This document shows positions 28,936-37,494 of a stretch of 64,000 bases of DNA, one piece after another (the first letter of the stretch is position 1; every line of letters begins with the position of its first letter). The notes under the pieces are model-generated. The model worked only from the letters and a program-made list of their open reading frames with translations, searched no databases and was not told the DNA's origin. A program made the translations under genes and the position numbers. Origin of the DNA: Pseudomonas fluorescens (GTDB taxonomy: Bacteria; Pseudomonadota; Gammaproteobacteria; Pseudomonadales; Pseudomonadaceae); NCBI RefSeq assembly GCF_902498195.1, contig NZ_CABVIY010000001.1:1054001-1118000 (forward strand), in the 5' to 3' direction.

Positions 28936-29583
28936 TCAGCGCACAGGTTCAGCCGTACAGCTCATTTCCCGGGCGCCCGGCTTCTGGAAAAACACGGCGT
29001 TGCCGTTTTGCCGGAAGCTGTAGGTTCCCTGGAAATCCTTGCCCACGTATTCGTTTCCGGTCTCGCTCGGCACCTGGTTCAGGGTCATCGAGGTGTTCGC
29101 CCATTTCAGGTACAGGACGCCCGGCTGCGTGGTGTAGTAGGTCGCCGCCAGCAGCGCGTTCAGCCCTGCGCATCGAAACGCCTGGGGCCCTTCGGTGAGC
29201 CGGTCCGGATCCTTGGTCCTGACAATGGCCGAACCCTGGCGCAACTGGTGCGCGCGTTCGGCATAACGGCTGATCGTGCAGGCCCTGGGATCGGCCTGAG
29301 AGGCACACTGATCACGGTCGAGCAGCCAGAATTTCTGGTCGATCACGATTTTGTCGGGACGCGGGACCGAGTGTTCATCCGTGAGCGCCAGGCGATAAAG
29401 GCGCATGAGTTCGAGATCCATCTGCGCCAGTTGCGAATCGCGGCAGATCAGTTTTTCGATGGAGGCGGTGGCCTTGGCGCAGTCGAAACTGGTGGTGAAG
29501 GATGCCGCTTGGGCGCAGGTGCACGCCGCCAGCCACAGGCTGGCACCGAGCACGCAGGTGAAAAGGGCGGTGACCGTTTTCAT
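28936..29583 (-). CDS. Periplasmic LprI-like / MliC-like double-domain protein (putative lysozyme inhibitor)
   Basis: A 215-residue exported protein. The signal peptide covers about residues 1-26, ending AQA-ASF. Residues about 30-110 match the LprI/DUF1311 pattern (FDCAKATASIEKLICRD, then LDRDQCASQADPRACT, with spaced cysteines). Residues about 135-215 match the MliC C-type lysozyme-inhibitor fold (AFRCAGLNALLAATYYTT, TGNEYVGKDF, TYSFRQNGNAVFF, MSCTAE). Both domains are associated with lysozyme inhibition, so a role against host or protozoan lysozyme is likely but not shown. It is monocistronic. Confidence 0.72.
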   Translation of the reverse strand: MKTVTALFTCVLGASLWLAACTCAQAASFTTSFDCAKATASIEKLICRDSQLAQMDLELMRLYRLALTDEHSVPRPDKIVIDQKFWLLDRDQCASQADPRACTISRYAERAHQLRQGSAIVRTKDPDRLTEGPQAFRCAGLNALLAATYYTTQPGVLYLKWANTSMTLNQVPSETGNEYVGKDFQGTYSFRQNGNAVFFQKPGAREMSCTAEPVR

Positions 29584-29765
29584 GTTGGCTTCACCCAGGT
29601 CATTACGTGATACCGGATCGACGTGGAACTATCGATCCGTTGAACGGACATTCATTCGCGTTGGGTGTAGGCAGTGTAAGTCAGCGCTCGAAACTTGCCA
29701 CACCGCCTGACGGCTGGGTTGAGCGCTGAACAATGGCGGTCGATGCAGCCACGCCGGGGTGGCGA

Positions 29766-31079
29766 TCAGGAGCGAGGCAGGTCGAGCCACACCGGGCCAT
29801 CAGGGTATCGATAGCGTTCCAGGGTTTCGGCGTGCATTTCGATGCTGTAGCCAGGGCGCTGCGGTGGCATGTAGCGGCCGCGACGGATCACCACCGGGTC
29901 CAGGAAGTGCTCGTGCAAATGGTCGACGTATTCCAGCACCCGGTTGTGCAGCGAAGCCGAGACGGCGATGTAGTCGAACAGGGCAATGTTCTGCACGTAC
30001 TCGCACAACCCGACGCCACCGCCATGGGGGCAGACCGGTACGTCGAACTTCGCCGCCATCAGCAATACGATCAGAACCTCGTTGAGGCCGCCCAGGCGTG
30101 CCGCGTCGAGCTGGCAGAAGTCCAGTGCACCGGCCTGGAACATCTGCTTGAACATCACCCGGTTGTGGCAGTGCTCACCGGTGGCGACACCAATCGGCGC
30201 GATGCGCTGGCGAATGCTGGCATGGCCGAGGATGTCGTCGGGGCTGGTCGGTTCCTCGATCCACAAGGGTTCGAACGCCGCCAGGCGGCGCATGTTGGCG
30301 ACCGATTCATCGACGCCCCAGACCTGGTTGGCGTCCATCATCAGGGTGCGGTCCCAACCGATTTCCTCGCGCAAGATGGTCGCCCGACGGATGTCGTCTT
30401 CGAGGTTGGCGCCGATTTTCTGCTTGATGTGGGTCCAGCCATCCGCGACCGCCTCGCGGGCCAGCTGGCGCATTTTTTCTTCGCTGTAGCCGAGCCAGCC
30501 CGGCGCGGTGGTGTAGCCGGGATAGCCTTCTTCGAGCATCTGCGCCTCGCGCCGGGCCTTGCCGGGCACCTGGCGACGCAGCAGGGCGATGGCTTCCTCG
30601 GGGGTGAGCACATCGGTGACGTAGCTGAAGTCCAGGCAACGCACCAATTGTTCCGGCGTCATGTCGGCCAGCAGTTTCCACACCGGCTTGCCTTCGTGCT
30701 TGGCCCACAGGTCCCAGACGGCGTTGACGATGGCTGCGGTGGCCAGGTGGATCACGCCTTTTTCCGGCCCCAGCCAGCGCAATTGACTGTCGCCCACGGT
30801 GATCTTGTGCCAGAAGGCGCCCATGTCGGCGACGATGTCCTCCAGGCTCAGGCCGACCACCATGGGGGCCAGGGATTGCACCGCCGCCACGCAAATCTCG
30901 TTGCCGCGGCCGATGGTGAACGTCAGGCCGTGGCCTTGCAGGTCGACGGCGTCGGTGTGCAGCACGACGTAAGACGCGGAATAATCCGGTGCGCTGTTCA
31001 TCGCATCGGAGCCGTCCAGTGACAGGGAGGTGGGGAAACGGATGTCGCGAACGCTCAGGTGTGTAATTCGAATACTCAT
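29766..31079 (-). CDS. L-fuconate dehydratase-like enolase-superfamily enzyme
   Basis: A 437-residue acid-sugar dehydratase of the FucD branch. It shows the general-base region HIKQKIGANLEDD, metal ligands in MMDANQVWGV and IEEPTSPDDILGHA, then GEHCHNRVMFKQM and VPVCPHGGGVGLCEYVQ with the catalytic His. FucD removes water from L-fuconate to give 2-keto-3-deoxy-L-fuconate; related enzymes also accept D-arabinonate, which has the same stereochemistry at the reacting carbons. It is divergent from a LysR gene and near a ketoglutarate-semialdehyde pathway operon, so a pentonate substrate is also possible. Confidence 0.85.
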   Translation of the reverse strand: MSIRITHLSVRDIRFPTSLSLDGSDAMNSAPDYSASYVVLHTDAVDLQGHGLTFTIGRGNEICVAAVQSLAPMVVGLSLEDIVADMGAFWHKITVGDSQLRWLGPEKGVIHLATAAIVNAVWDLWAKHEGKPVWKLLADMTPEQLVRCLDFSYVTDVLTPEEAIALLRRQVPGKARREAQMLEEGYPGYTTAPGWLGYSEEKMRQLAREAVADGWTHIKQKIGANLEDDIRRATILREEIGWDRTLMMDANQVWGVDESVANMRRLAAFEPLWIEEPTSPDDILGHASIRQRIAPIGVATGEHCHNRVMFKQMFQAGALDFCQLDAARLGGLNEVLIVLLMAAKFDVPVCPHGGGVGLCEYVQNIALFDYIAVSASLHNRVLEYVDHLHEHFLDPVVIRRGRYMPPQRPGYSIEMHAETLERYRYPDGPVWLDLPRS

Positions 31080-31122
31080 GGCGAATGCTTGTTCTCGGTG
31101 ACCACAGGGAGACTCGACTTTA

Positions 31123-31133
31123 GGTCGTCGACC
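31123..31133. promoter_or_regulatory. Palindrome in the dehydratase-LysR divergent promoter
   Basis: A perfect interrupted palindrome GGTCG-T-CGACC, preceded by GAC-TTTAG-GTC, in the 101-base gap between the divergent FucD-like and LysR genes. It is a reasonable candidate operator for the LysR protein. A CATAAT at 31142-31147 could be a -10 box for the LysR gene. Confidence 0.4.
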
Positions 31134-31180
31134 GATACAGGCATAATCGCGAATTCCTAATCAGTGATATCGGATTCGAT

Positions 31181-32134
31181 ATGTCTGGCACGCCCGAAGC
31201 CGTTCCGCCCACGCCACGTCATCTCGGCGCCCTGAAAATCTCCAGCCGGCAGATCACCTTGCTCAATGCCCTGGGCGAGTTCGGCAACCTGCGGCGGGCC
31301 GCCACGGCGATGCACACCACGCAACCGGCGGCCAGCCTGCTGCTGCAGCAACTGGAAGAGCGCCTCGGCGTGCGCCTGTTCGAACGCTTGCCCCGGGGCA
31401 TGCAGCCGACCCTGTATGGCGAGGTCATGATCCGCTACGCCCAGGGCGCGTTGCATGAGTTTGAGCATGCCCAGGCGCAGATTGCCGAACTGGCACGCGG
31501 CGCGATGGGTCTGGTGCGGGTCGGCAGCGTGATGGGGCCGGTGCCCCGGTTGCTGACCACGGCGGTGCTGGCGTACAAGCGCGATCATCCCAAGGTGCGG
31601 ATTTCCATCGAAGTCGGTACCAGCGACACCTTGCTGCCGGCCTTGCAGCGCGGCGATCTGGATGTGGTGTTGGGACGCCTGCCGGACCAGGGCGACAGCC
31701 AGGACCTGGACATCGAACTGTTCGACAACGGCGAGCAGATGCGCGTGATTGGCCGGGCCGGACACCCGTTGGCGGGCGCCGCGCCCTTGCAACTGGCCGA
31801 CCTGGTCACGCTGACCTGGATCCTGCACCCCATCGGCAGCCCCATGCGCCGCCGGGTGGAGAGTGCCCTGCAGGCCGGCGGCATGGTGCAGGCGCTGGAC
31901 ATTGTCGAAACCGCCTCGATCCTGGCGACCACGGCGATGCTCGAAGCCTCGGACATGATCGCGGTGGTGCCCAATGACGTGGCCGAGCATTATGCGGGCT
32001 ATGGCATGGTCGCTGTCCTGCCGGTGGAACTGCCGGTTTCCATGGTCAACCTTGGCTTGCTGACCTTGCGTTCCCGGCCGAGGTCGGTGGCGCTGGAAAC
32101 GTTGTTGCGGTATTTGCGTGAGCAGTCGTTTTGA
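31181..32134 (+). CDS. LysR-family transcriptional regulator
   Basis: A 317-residue LysR regulator. The winged helix-turn-helix is at about 20-80 (LLNALGEFGNLRRAATAMHT, then QPAASLLLQQLEERLGVRLFERLPRGM), followed by a two-lobed effector-binding domain (VRVGSVMGPVPRLLTTAV, VRISIEVGTSDTLLPALQRG, LDVVLGRLP). It is divergent from the FucD-like dehydratase, the usual arrangement for a LysR activator of the neighbouring gene. The effector is probably a sugar acid or a keto-deoxy intermediate; this is inference from context. Confidence 0.87.
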   Translation: MSGTPEAVPPTPRHLGALKISSRQITLLNALGEFGNLRRAATAMHTTQPAASLLLQQLEERLGVRLFERLPRGMQPTLYGEVMIRYAQGALHEFEHAQAQIAELARGAMGLVRVGSVMGPVPRLLTTAVLAYKRDHPKVRISIEVGTSDTLLPALQRGDLDVVLGRLPDQGDSQDLDIELFDNGEQMRVIGRAGHPLAGAAPLQLADLVTLTWILHPIGSPMRRRVESALQAGGMVQALDIVETASILATTAMLEASDMIAVVPNDVAEHYAGYGMVAVLPVELPVSMVNLGLLTLRSRPRSVALETLLRYLREQSF

Positions 32135-32159
32135 ATGTTTGGGTGGGCTGTCATGGGGG

Positions 32160-32898
32160 GGCATATCCGTTGCTGCGGTAACGGCGGCTTAGGGTTTCGC
32201 CCTTACGGCGAGTTACTTGGAAAAGCGCCAAGTAACCAAGCGCTCTTGCCCCTGTCGTTCGGTGCCTCGCTAATGCTCGGCATGCCCTTGCTCCGGTCCT
32301 GCTCCGTGGGTCGCCGCGATGGGCCATCCCTGGCCCAGCGCGGCTAAACCGGCGTCCTGCCGGTTTACCCACTGCGCAGAACCTCCACTCGGCCTCACGA
32401 GGGGGCGTACACCGCAAGAGCCAAAGCGAGGCGGCCTGATAGCCGACCTGCTTTTTGCTCCGTACGCCCCCCGCCTTGTGGGAGCGAGCCTGCTCGCGAA
32501 AAACGCCCAGACACCGCGTTAATCCAGACAGCCAGCGTTATCGTTGACGGCCATCGCGAGCAGGCTCGCTCCTACAGGGGATTGCGTACACCAGCCAACG
32601 TCAGGTCGGCTGTCAGGCCGCCTCGATTTTGATTTTGATCTGGGGCGCCCCGTTAAACCACGCTGGCCGAACGCAGGCATTGCGCAGTGGGTAAACCGGC
32701 AGGACGCCGGTTTAGCCGCGCTGGGCCAGGGATGGCCCATCGCGGCGACCCACGGAGCAATGCCGGAGAGAGGGCATGCCGAGCCAGAGCGAGGCACCGA
32801 GTGGTGGGGCAAGAGCGCTTGGTTACTTGGCGCTTTTCCAAGTGACCCGCTGTAAGAGCGGAACCAATAGTCGCCGTAACCGCAGCAACGGATCTGCC
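32160..32898. repeat. Long composite palindromic repeat, copy A
   Basis: About 740 bases forming two long imperfect inverted arms around a central REP pair at 32478-32577. The left arm begins GCATATCCGTTGCTGCGG; the right arm ends CCGCAGCAACGGATCTGC. Paired internal landmarks include GCTAAACCGGCGTCCTGCC at about 32344 and its inverse at about 32698, and CCAAGCGCTCTTGCCCC and its inverse. Small frames inside it are not genes. It occupies most of the roughly 1-kb gap between two LysR genes. A second full copy is at 41221-41976. Confidence 0.85.
32478..32577. repeat. REP pair at the dyad of repeat copy A
   Basis: GTGGGAGCGAGCCTGCTCGC and its inverse ending CTCCTACAG, about 50 bases apart, exactly between the two long inverted arms. 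Confidence 0.85.
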
Positions 32899-32995
32899 CC
32901 GACAACCAGCAATCAATGGTTATAAGCCCGCTCACTATGCGCAGCCAGATCCAGCCCCACATCGGTTCGACAGGCGATCTGTCTTTGTTGACTGA

Positions 32996-33126
32996 GTACA
33001 TATCCATTACTGCGGTAACGGCGGTTGGCGGTTTCGCCCTTACGGCGAGTTACTTGGAGAAGCGCCAAGTAACCCGCTGTAAGAGCGGAACCATAAGCCG
33101 CCGTTACCGAAGCAACGGATATGTAC
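32996..33126. repeat. 131-bp palindromic element, short relative of copies A and B
   Basis: Ends are GTACATATCC and GGATATGTAC. It contains the same terminal segments as the long copies (GGTAACGGCGG, TTTCGCCCTTACGGCGAG, AGTTACTTGG and CCAAGTAAC, CCGCTGTAAGAGCGGAACC) but lacks the 600 or so internal bases. It lies 53 bases upstream of the second LysR gene, so it may carry or disturb that promoter. Confidence 0.8.
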
Positions 33127-33178
33127 ACTGTCCCCTTGGATCACGAACCCCACCACAAAGACGAGGCACTACCCCCCG

Positions 33179-34141
33179 ATGCCGTCGGACATTACCCACT
33201 CCAGCTTTTGCAACTGGGTACGCTTCAAGCACCTGGTGCTGATCGACACCCTGGCGCGCACGCGCAATATGCACGCCACCGCCATTCGGATGAACCTCAG
33301 CCAGCCCGCCTTGAGCAAGATGCTGCGCGACCTGGAGGAGCAATTTGGCTTTGCCCTGTTCGAACGCCTGCCACGCAGCATGCCGCCCACGGAGCTGGGC
33401 GAGTATGTGGTGCGTTATGCCCAGGGGGCGCTGGCCGACTCGCACAAGTTCGTCGACCAGGTCAACCGGCTGCGTAAAGGCGGGCATGGCTTTCTCAAGG
33501 TGGGGGGGATTTTTGCCGCCACCTCGGTGGTGCTGCCCGAGGCCATTGTCGCGATCAAGGCGCGCAGTCCGTTGTTGTCGATCGAAGTGGTGGAGCAGTC
33601 CAGCGACCACCTGCTGGCGATGCTCGAACAAAACAAGCTGGACCTGATGATCGGCCGCTTTACCGAAGAGCGTTACAGCCAGCTGTTCGACTTCGAGCCA
33701 CTGGAGCCCGAGCCTTTCAGCCTGGTGGTCAACAGCAGTCATCCGCTCAACGAACTGGACTGTACGCCGCTCGAAGCCCTGGGCCAGTGGCCGTGGGTGC
33801 TGTACCCGGTCGGGACCCCGATTCGCGATCGCCTGGAGCTGGCCTTCAAGGCGGCCGGCATCCCGTCGCCCGCCGACAGCGTCGATACCATTTCCATGCA
33901 GATGTTCCTGCAATTGCTGCAATCGGGATCGGCCATCGCCATGTTGCCCCGCTCGATGGTGGCCGCGCAGCTCAACAGCGGCCAGCTCAAGGAGCTGCAG
34001 ACGCCCCTGCACCTGGCGCCGCTGGAGTACGGCATCATCAGCCGCAAGGACGAGCCGCTGACCGGTTCGGCCCGGGAGTTCGTCGACATCCTGCTGGCAT
34101 TCGCGCGCCAGCGCCGGGAGGAAGGCGCGGCGAGTGATTAA
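33179..34141 (+). CDS. LysR-family transcriptional regulator
   Basis: A 320-residue LysR regulator. The helix-turn-helix covers about 17-75 (RTRNMHATAIRMNLSQPALS, then LRDLEEQFGFALFERLPRSM), followed by an effector domain (GFLKVGGIFAATSVVLPEAI, LDLMIGRFTEERYSQLF). It is not highly similar to the LysR encoded at 31181, although both belong to the branch with the RLPR motif after the HTH. It is transcribed toward the UxaA-like operon, 164 bases upstream of it, with a clear inverted repeat in between, so it probably controls that operon. Confidence 0.87.
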   Translation: MPSDITHSSFCNWVRFKHLVLIDTLARTRNMHATAIRMNLSQPALSKMLRDLEEQFGFALFERLPRSMPPTELGEYVVRYAQGALADSHKFVDQVNRLRKGGHGFLKVGGIFAATSVVLPEAIVAIKARSPLLSIEVVEQSSDHLLAMLEQNKLDLMIGRFTEERYSQLFDFEPLEPEPFSLVVNSSHPLNELDCTPLEALGQWPWVLYPVGTPIRDRLELAFKAAGIPSPADSVDTISMQMFLQLLQSGSAIAMLPRSMVAAQLNSGQLKELQTPLHLAPLEYGIISRKDEPLTGSAREFVDILLAFARQRREEGAASD

Positions 34142-34166
34142 TTAAACCCGCTCGATCAGGCAATTT

Positions 34167-34183
34167 GATAACGCCAGGTTATC
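34167..34183. promoter_or_regulatory. Inverted repeat GATAAC-N5-GTTATC, candidate LysR operator
   Basis: A perfect 6-bp inverted repeat with a 5-base spacer (GATAACGCCAGGTTATC). It contains the T-N11-A spacing of LysR boxes and lies 122 bases before the UxaA-like start. The adjacent LysR regulator is the natural candidate to bind it. Confidence 0.55.
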
Positions 34184-34305
34184 GATTGATCGGATCATCT
34201 CATTGGGAATGTGGAGGCTGGCTCCTTACAGTTATCGCAGATTCGCCCGTCACGAAACGGACGACGCCATAACAAGAAGACAGCCGTTCTGCCCTGAGAG
34301 GTCCC

Positions 34306-35853
34306 ATGCAACTGATTGCCAGAACACGGACCGGCGACCCTGCCGTGATCCGCCTCAATCCCCTGGACAACGTAGTGATTGCACGGCAGGCCCTGCCTGA
34401 GGGGCTGAGCCTGGAAGCCGAAGCGATCACCGTGCGCCAGCCGATCCCCTCCGGGCACAAAGTCGCCACCCGGCATGTGGAGCAAGGCCAGCCCCTGCGC
34501 CGCTACGGACAGATCATCGGTTTTGCCTCACAGCCCATCGAAGCGGGCGAGCACGTGCATGTGCACAACGTGGAGATGGGCGACTTCGCCCGTGACTACG
34601 CCTTCGGTGTCGATGCCCACGCCACGCCAAGCGCCGAAGCCGTGTTCCAGGGCATCGTGCGCAGCGATGGCCGCGTCGCGACCCGCAACTACGTCGGCAT
34701 TCTCACCTCGGTCAACTGTTCGGCAACCGTGGCCCGGGCCGTGGCCGACCACTTTCGCCGCGACATCCACCCCCAGGCGCTGGCCGACTTCCCGAACATC
34801 GACGGCGTGGTGGCGCTGACCCACGGCGCCGGTTGCGCCGTGGACCCCAGTGGCGAGGCCCTGGGGTTGTTGCGCCGCACGCTGGGTGGCTACGCCGTAC
34901 ACCCTAATTTCGCCGCGGTGCTGATCATCGGCCTGGGCTGTGAAACCAACCAGATCGAGAGCCTGCTCGAAACCCAGGGGCTCAAGGCCAGCGATCAACT
35001 GCGCGCCTTCACCATTCAGGGGGTGGGCGGCACCTCGAAAACCATCGCCAGCGGCATCGAGCAGGTCAAGGCCTTGCTGCCCCAGGCCAATCAGGTACGG
35101 CGCGAGCCGGTCAGTGCGCGCCACCTGGTCGTCGGCTTGCAATGCGGCGGTTCGGACGGCTACTCGGGCATCACCGCCAACCCGGCGCTGGGCAATGCCG
35201 TCGATCGGCTGGTGGCGGCCGGTGGCACCGCGATCCTTTCGGAAACCCCGGAGATCTACGGCGCCGAGCACTTGCTGACACGCCGCGCGGTGAGCCGCGA
35301 GGTGGGGGAGAAACTCATTGCGCGCATCCACTGGTGGGAAGACTACTGCCAGCGCATGAACGCCGAACTGAACAACAACCCCTCGGCCGGCAACAAGGCC
35401 GGTGGCCTGACCACCATCCTCGAAAAGTCTTTGGGTGCGGTGGCCAAGGCCGGCTCCAGCAACCTGGTGGAGGTCTACCAGTACGCCGAGGCGGTGCGGG
35501 CCAAGGGCCTGGTGTTCATGGATACCCCGGGCTACGACCCGGTCTCGGCCACCGGCCAGGTGGCAGGCGGCGCCAACCTCATCGCCTTCACCACCGGCCG
35601 GGGCTCGGCCTACGGTTGCGCGCCGGCCCCTTCGATCAAGCTGGCCACCAACAACCGGGTGTTCGAGCACCAGGAAGAGGACATGGACGTGAACTGCGGC
35701 GGCATCGCCGACGGTTCCACCAGCATTGAAGAGCGCGGCGCCTACATCTTCGAACAGATGCTGCGCATCGCTTCGGGCGAACGCAGCAAGAGCGAACAAC
35801 ACGGCTATGGGCAGAACGAGTTCGTGCCCTGGCAGATCGGTGCCGTGACCTGA
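34306..35853 (+). CDS. UxaA/GarD-family sugar-acid dehydratase
   Basis: A 515-residue enzyme of the altronate/galactarate dehydratase family. An N-terminal SAF domain (about 1-95, ending GEHVHVHNVEMGDF) joins a catalytic part with RSDGRVATRNYVGILTSVNCS, LTHGAGCA, GLQCGGSDGYSGITANPALG and DTPGYDPVSATGQVAGGANL. Family members dehydrate galactarate (GarD), D-altronate (UxaA) or related acids using a metal centre. The length matches GarD (about 520), but the gene neighbours point to a ketoglutarate-semialdehyde route, so the substrate is left open. GAGAGG lies four bases before the ATG. It is the first gene of a five-gene operon. Confidence 0.85.
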   Translation: MQLIARTRTGDPAVIRLNPLDNVVIARQALPEGLSLEAEAITVRQPIPSGHKVATRHVEQGQPLRRYGQIIGFASQPIEAGEHVHVHNVEMGDFARDYAFGVDAHATPSAEAVFQGIVRSDGRVATRNYVGILTSVNCSATVARAVADHFRRDIHPQALADFPNIDGVVALTHGAGCAVDPSGEALGLLRRTLGGYAVHPNFAAVLIIGLGCETNQIESLLETQGLKASDQLRAFTIQGVGGTSKTIASGIEQVKALLPQANQVRREPVSARHLVVGLQCGGSDGYSGITANPALGNAVDRLVAAGGTAILSETPEIYGAEHLLTRRAVSREVGEKLIARIHWWEDYCQRMNAELNNNPSAGNKAGGLTTILEKSLGAVAKAGSSNLVEVYQYAEAVRAKGLVFMDTPGYDPVSATGQVAGGANLIAFTTGRGSAYGCAPAPSIKLATNNRVFEHQEEDMDVNCGGIADGSTSIEERGAYIFEQMLRIASGERSKSEQHGYGQNEFVPWQIGAVT

Positions 35854-35889
35854 CTGACAGCCCCGCAACATTCATAAGGCGAAAAAAAC

Positions 35890-37494
35890 ATGCAAGTTTC
35901 CGGACACAACTTTGTCGCGGGCCAGCGCAGCGCGCTGGGCGACACCCTGGTCTACAGCGTCGACGCCCATACCGGCGAACGCCTGCCAGGCGCTTTTCAT
36001 CAGGCCACCCTGGCGGAAGTCGATGCGGCGGTGGCAGCGGCCAGCGCGGCGTTCCCGCTGTTTCGCAACCTGGCGGCGGTACGCCGGGCCGAATTCCTGG
36101 AAGCCATCGCCGACGAGCTTGACGCCCTGGGCGAGGATTTCATCGCCTTGACCTGCCGCGAGACGGCGCTGCCGAGTGCCCGTATCCAGGGTGAACGCGG
36201 CCGCACCAGCGGCCAGATGCGCCTGTTCGCCCAAGTGCTGCGTCGTGGCGACTTCTATGGTGCGCGCATCGACCAGGCGCTGCCGGACCGTATGCCGCTG
36301 CCGCGCCCCGACCTGCGCCAATACCGCATCGGTGTCGGCCCGGTGGCAGTGTTCGGCGCCAGCAACTTCCCGCTGGCATTCTCCACCGCCGGTGGTGATA
36401 CCGCCGCCGCACTGGCTGCCGGCTGCCCGGTGGTGTTCAAGGCCCACAGCGGCCACATGGCCACGGCCGAGCGGGTCGCCGAAGCGCTGGTCCGCGCCGC
36501 CGGGCGCACCGGCATGCCGGCCGGCGTGTTCAACATGATTTTCGGTGCCGGGGTTGGCGAGGCGCTGGTCAAGCACCCGGGCATCCAGGCGGTGGGCTTT
36601 ACCGGTTCGCTCAAGGGCGGCCGCGCGTTGTGCGACATGGCGGCCGCCCGGCCACAACCGATTCCGGTGTTCGCCGAGATGTCGAGCATCAACCCGGTGC
36701 TGGTCCTGCCACAGGCCCTGGCCAACCGCGGCGCCCAGCTGGCCAAGGAATTGACCGCCTCGGTGGTCCAGGGTTGTGGCCAGTTCTGCACCAACCCCGG
36801 TCTGGTGCTGGGGATTCGTTCGCCGGCGTTCAGCAGCTTCATCGAGCGCCTGACCGGCCACATGGCCGAGCAGGCGCCGCAGACCATGCTTAATGCCGGC
36901 GCGTTGAACAGCTACGGCAAAGGCTTGGAGGCATTGCTGGCGCACCCGGGCGTCAAACACCTCAGTGGCCTGGCGCAAAAGGGCAACCAGGCGCAGCCAC
37001 AGCTGTTCGAGGCCGATGTCAGCCTGTTGCTGGAGCAGGATGAGCTGCTGCAGGAAGAAGTGTTCGGCCCGTGCACGGTGATCGTCCAGGTGGCCGACGA
37101 GGCGCAATTGCTGCGCGCGGTCGGCGCCTTGCACGGTCAACTCACCGCCACGTTGCTGGCCGACCAGAATGACCTGGCCGCTTTCGGCCAACTGTTCGGT
37201 GCGCTGGAAGTGAAGGTCGGTCGTGTGCTGCTCAACGGCTACCCGACCGGTGTCGAGGTGTGCGACGCGATGGTCCACGGCGGCCCGTACCCGGCCACCT
37301 CCGATGCCCGTGGCACGTCGGTGGGCACCCTGGCGATCGACCGCTTCCTGCGTCCGGTGTGCTACCAGAACGTGCCGGACCCGTTGTTGCCCGATGCCTT
37401 GAAGAACGCCAACCCACTGGGCATCCAGCGCCTGGTCGATGGCAAGCACAGCACAGCGGCCTTGAATGGATCACGGAGTGGCAAGCATGACTGA
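35890..37494 (+). CDS. 2,5-dioxovalerate (alpha-ketoglutarate semialdehyde) dehydrogenase
   Basis: A 534-residue aldehyde dehydrogenase of the NADP-preferring KGSADH branch. It has the cofactor-binding FGASNFPLAFSTAGGDTAAALAAGCPVVFKAHSGH, the catalytic Glu in PVFAEMSSINPV and the catalytic Cys in GQFCTNPGLVLG. It oxidises 2,5-dioxopentanoate to 2-oxoglutarate, the last step of non-phosphorylated pentose and hexarate pathways. A good AAGGCGA ribosome site precedes the ATG. Its end overlaps the next gene by eight bases. Confidence 0.88.
   Translation: MQVSGHNFVAGQRSALGDTLVYSVDAHTGERLPGAFHQATLAEVDAAVAAASAAFPLFRNLAAVRRAEFLEAIADELDALGEDFIALTCRETALPSARIQGERGRTSGQMRLFAQVLRRGDFYGARIDQALPDRMPLPRPDLRQYRIGVGPVAVFGASNFPLAFSTAGGDTAAALAAGCPVVFKAHSGHMATAERVAEALVRAAGRTGMPAGVFNMIFGAGVGEALVKHPGIQAVGFTGSLKGGRALCDMAAARPQPIPVFAEMSSINPVLVLPQALANRGAQLAKELTASVVQGCGQFCTNPGLVLGIRSPAFSSFIERLTGHMAEQAPQTMLNAGALNSYGKGLEALLAHPGVKHLSGLAQKGNQAQPQLFEADVSLLLEQDELLQEEVFGPCTVIVQVADEAQLLRAVGALHGQLTATLLADQNDLAAFGQLFGALEVKVGRVLLNGYPTGVEVCDAMVHGGPYPATSDARGTSVGTLAIDRFLRPVCYQNVPDPLLPDALKNANPLGIQRLVDGKHSTAALNGSRSGKHD

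Noticed and set aside
32151..33242. Several small open frames of 60-160 residues between the two LysR genes
   Set aside because: They lie inside palindromic repeats, occur on both strands and recur with the repeat at 41300-42095; they lack ribosome sites.
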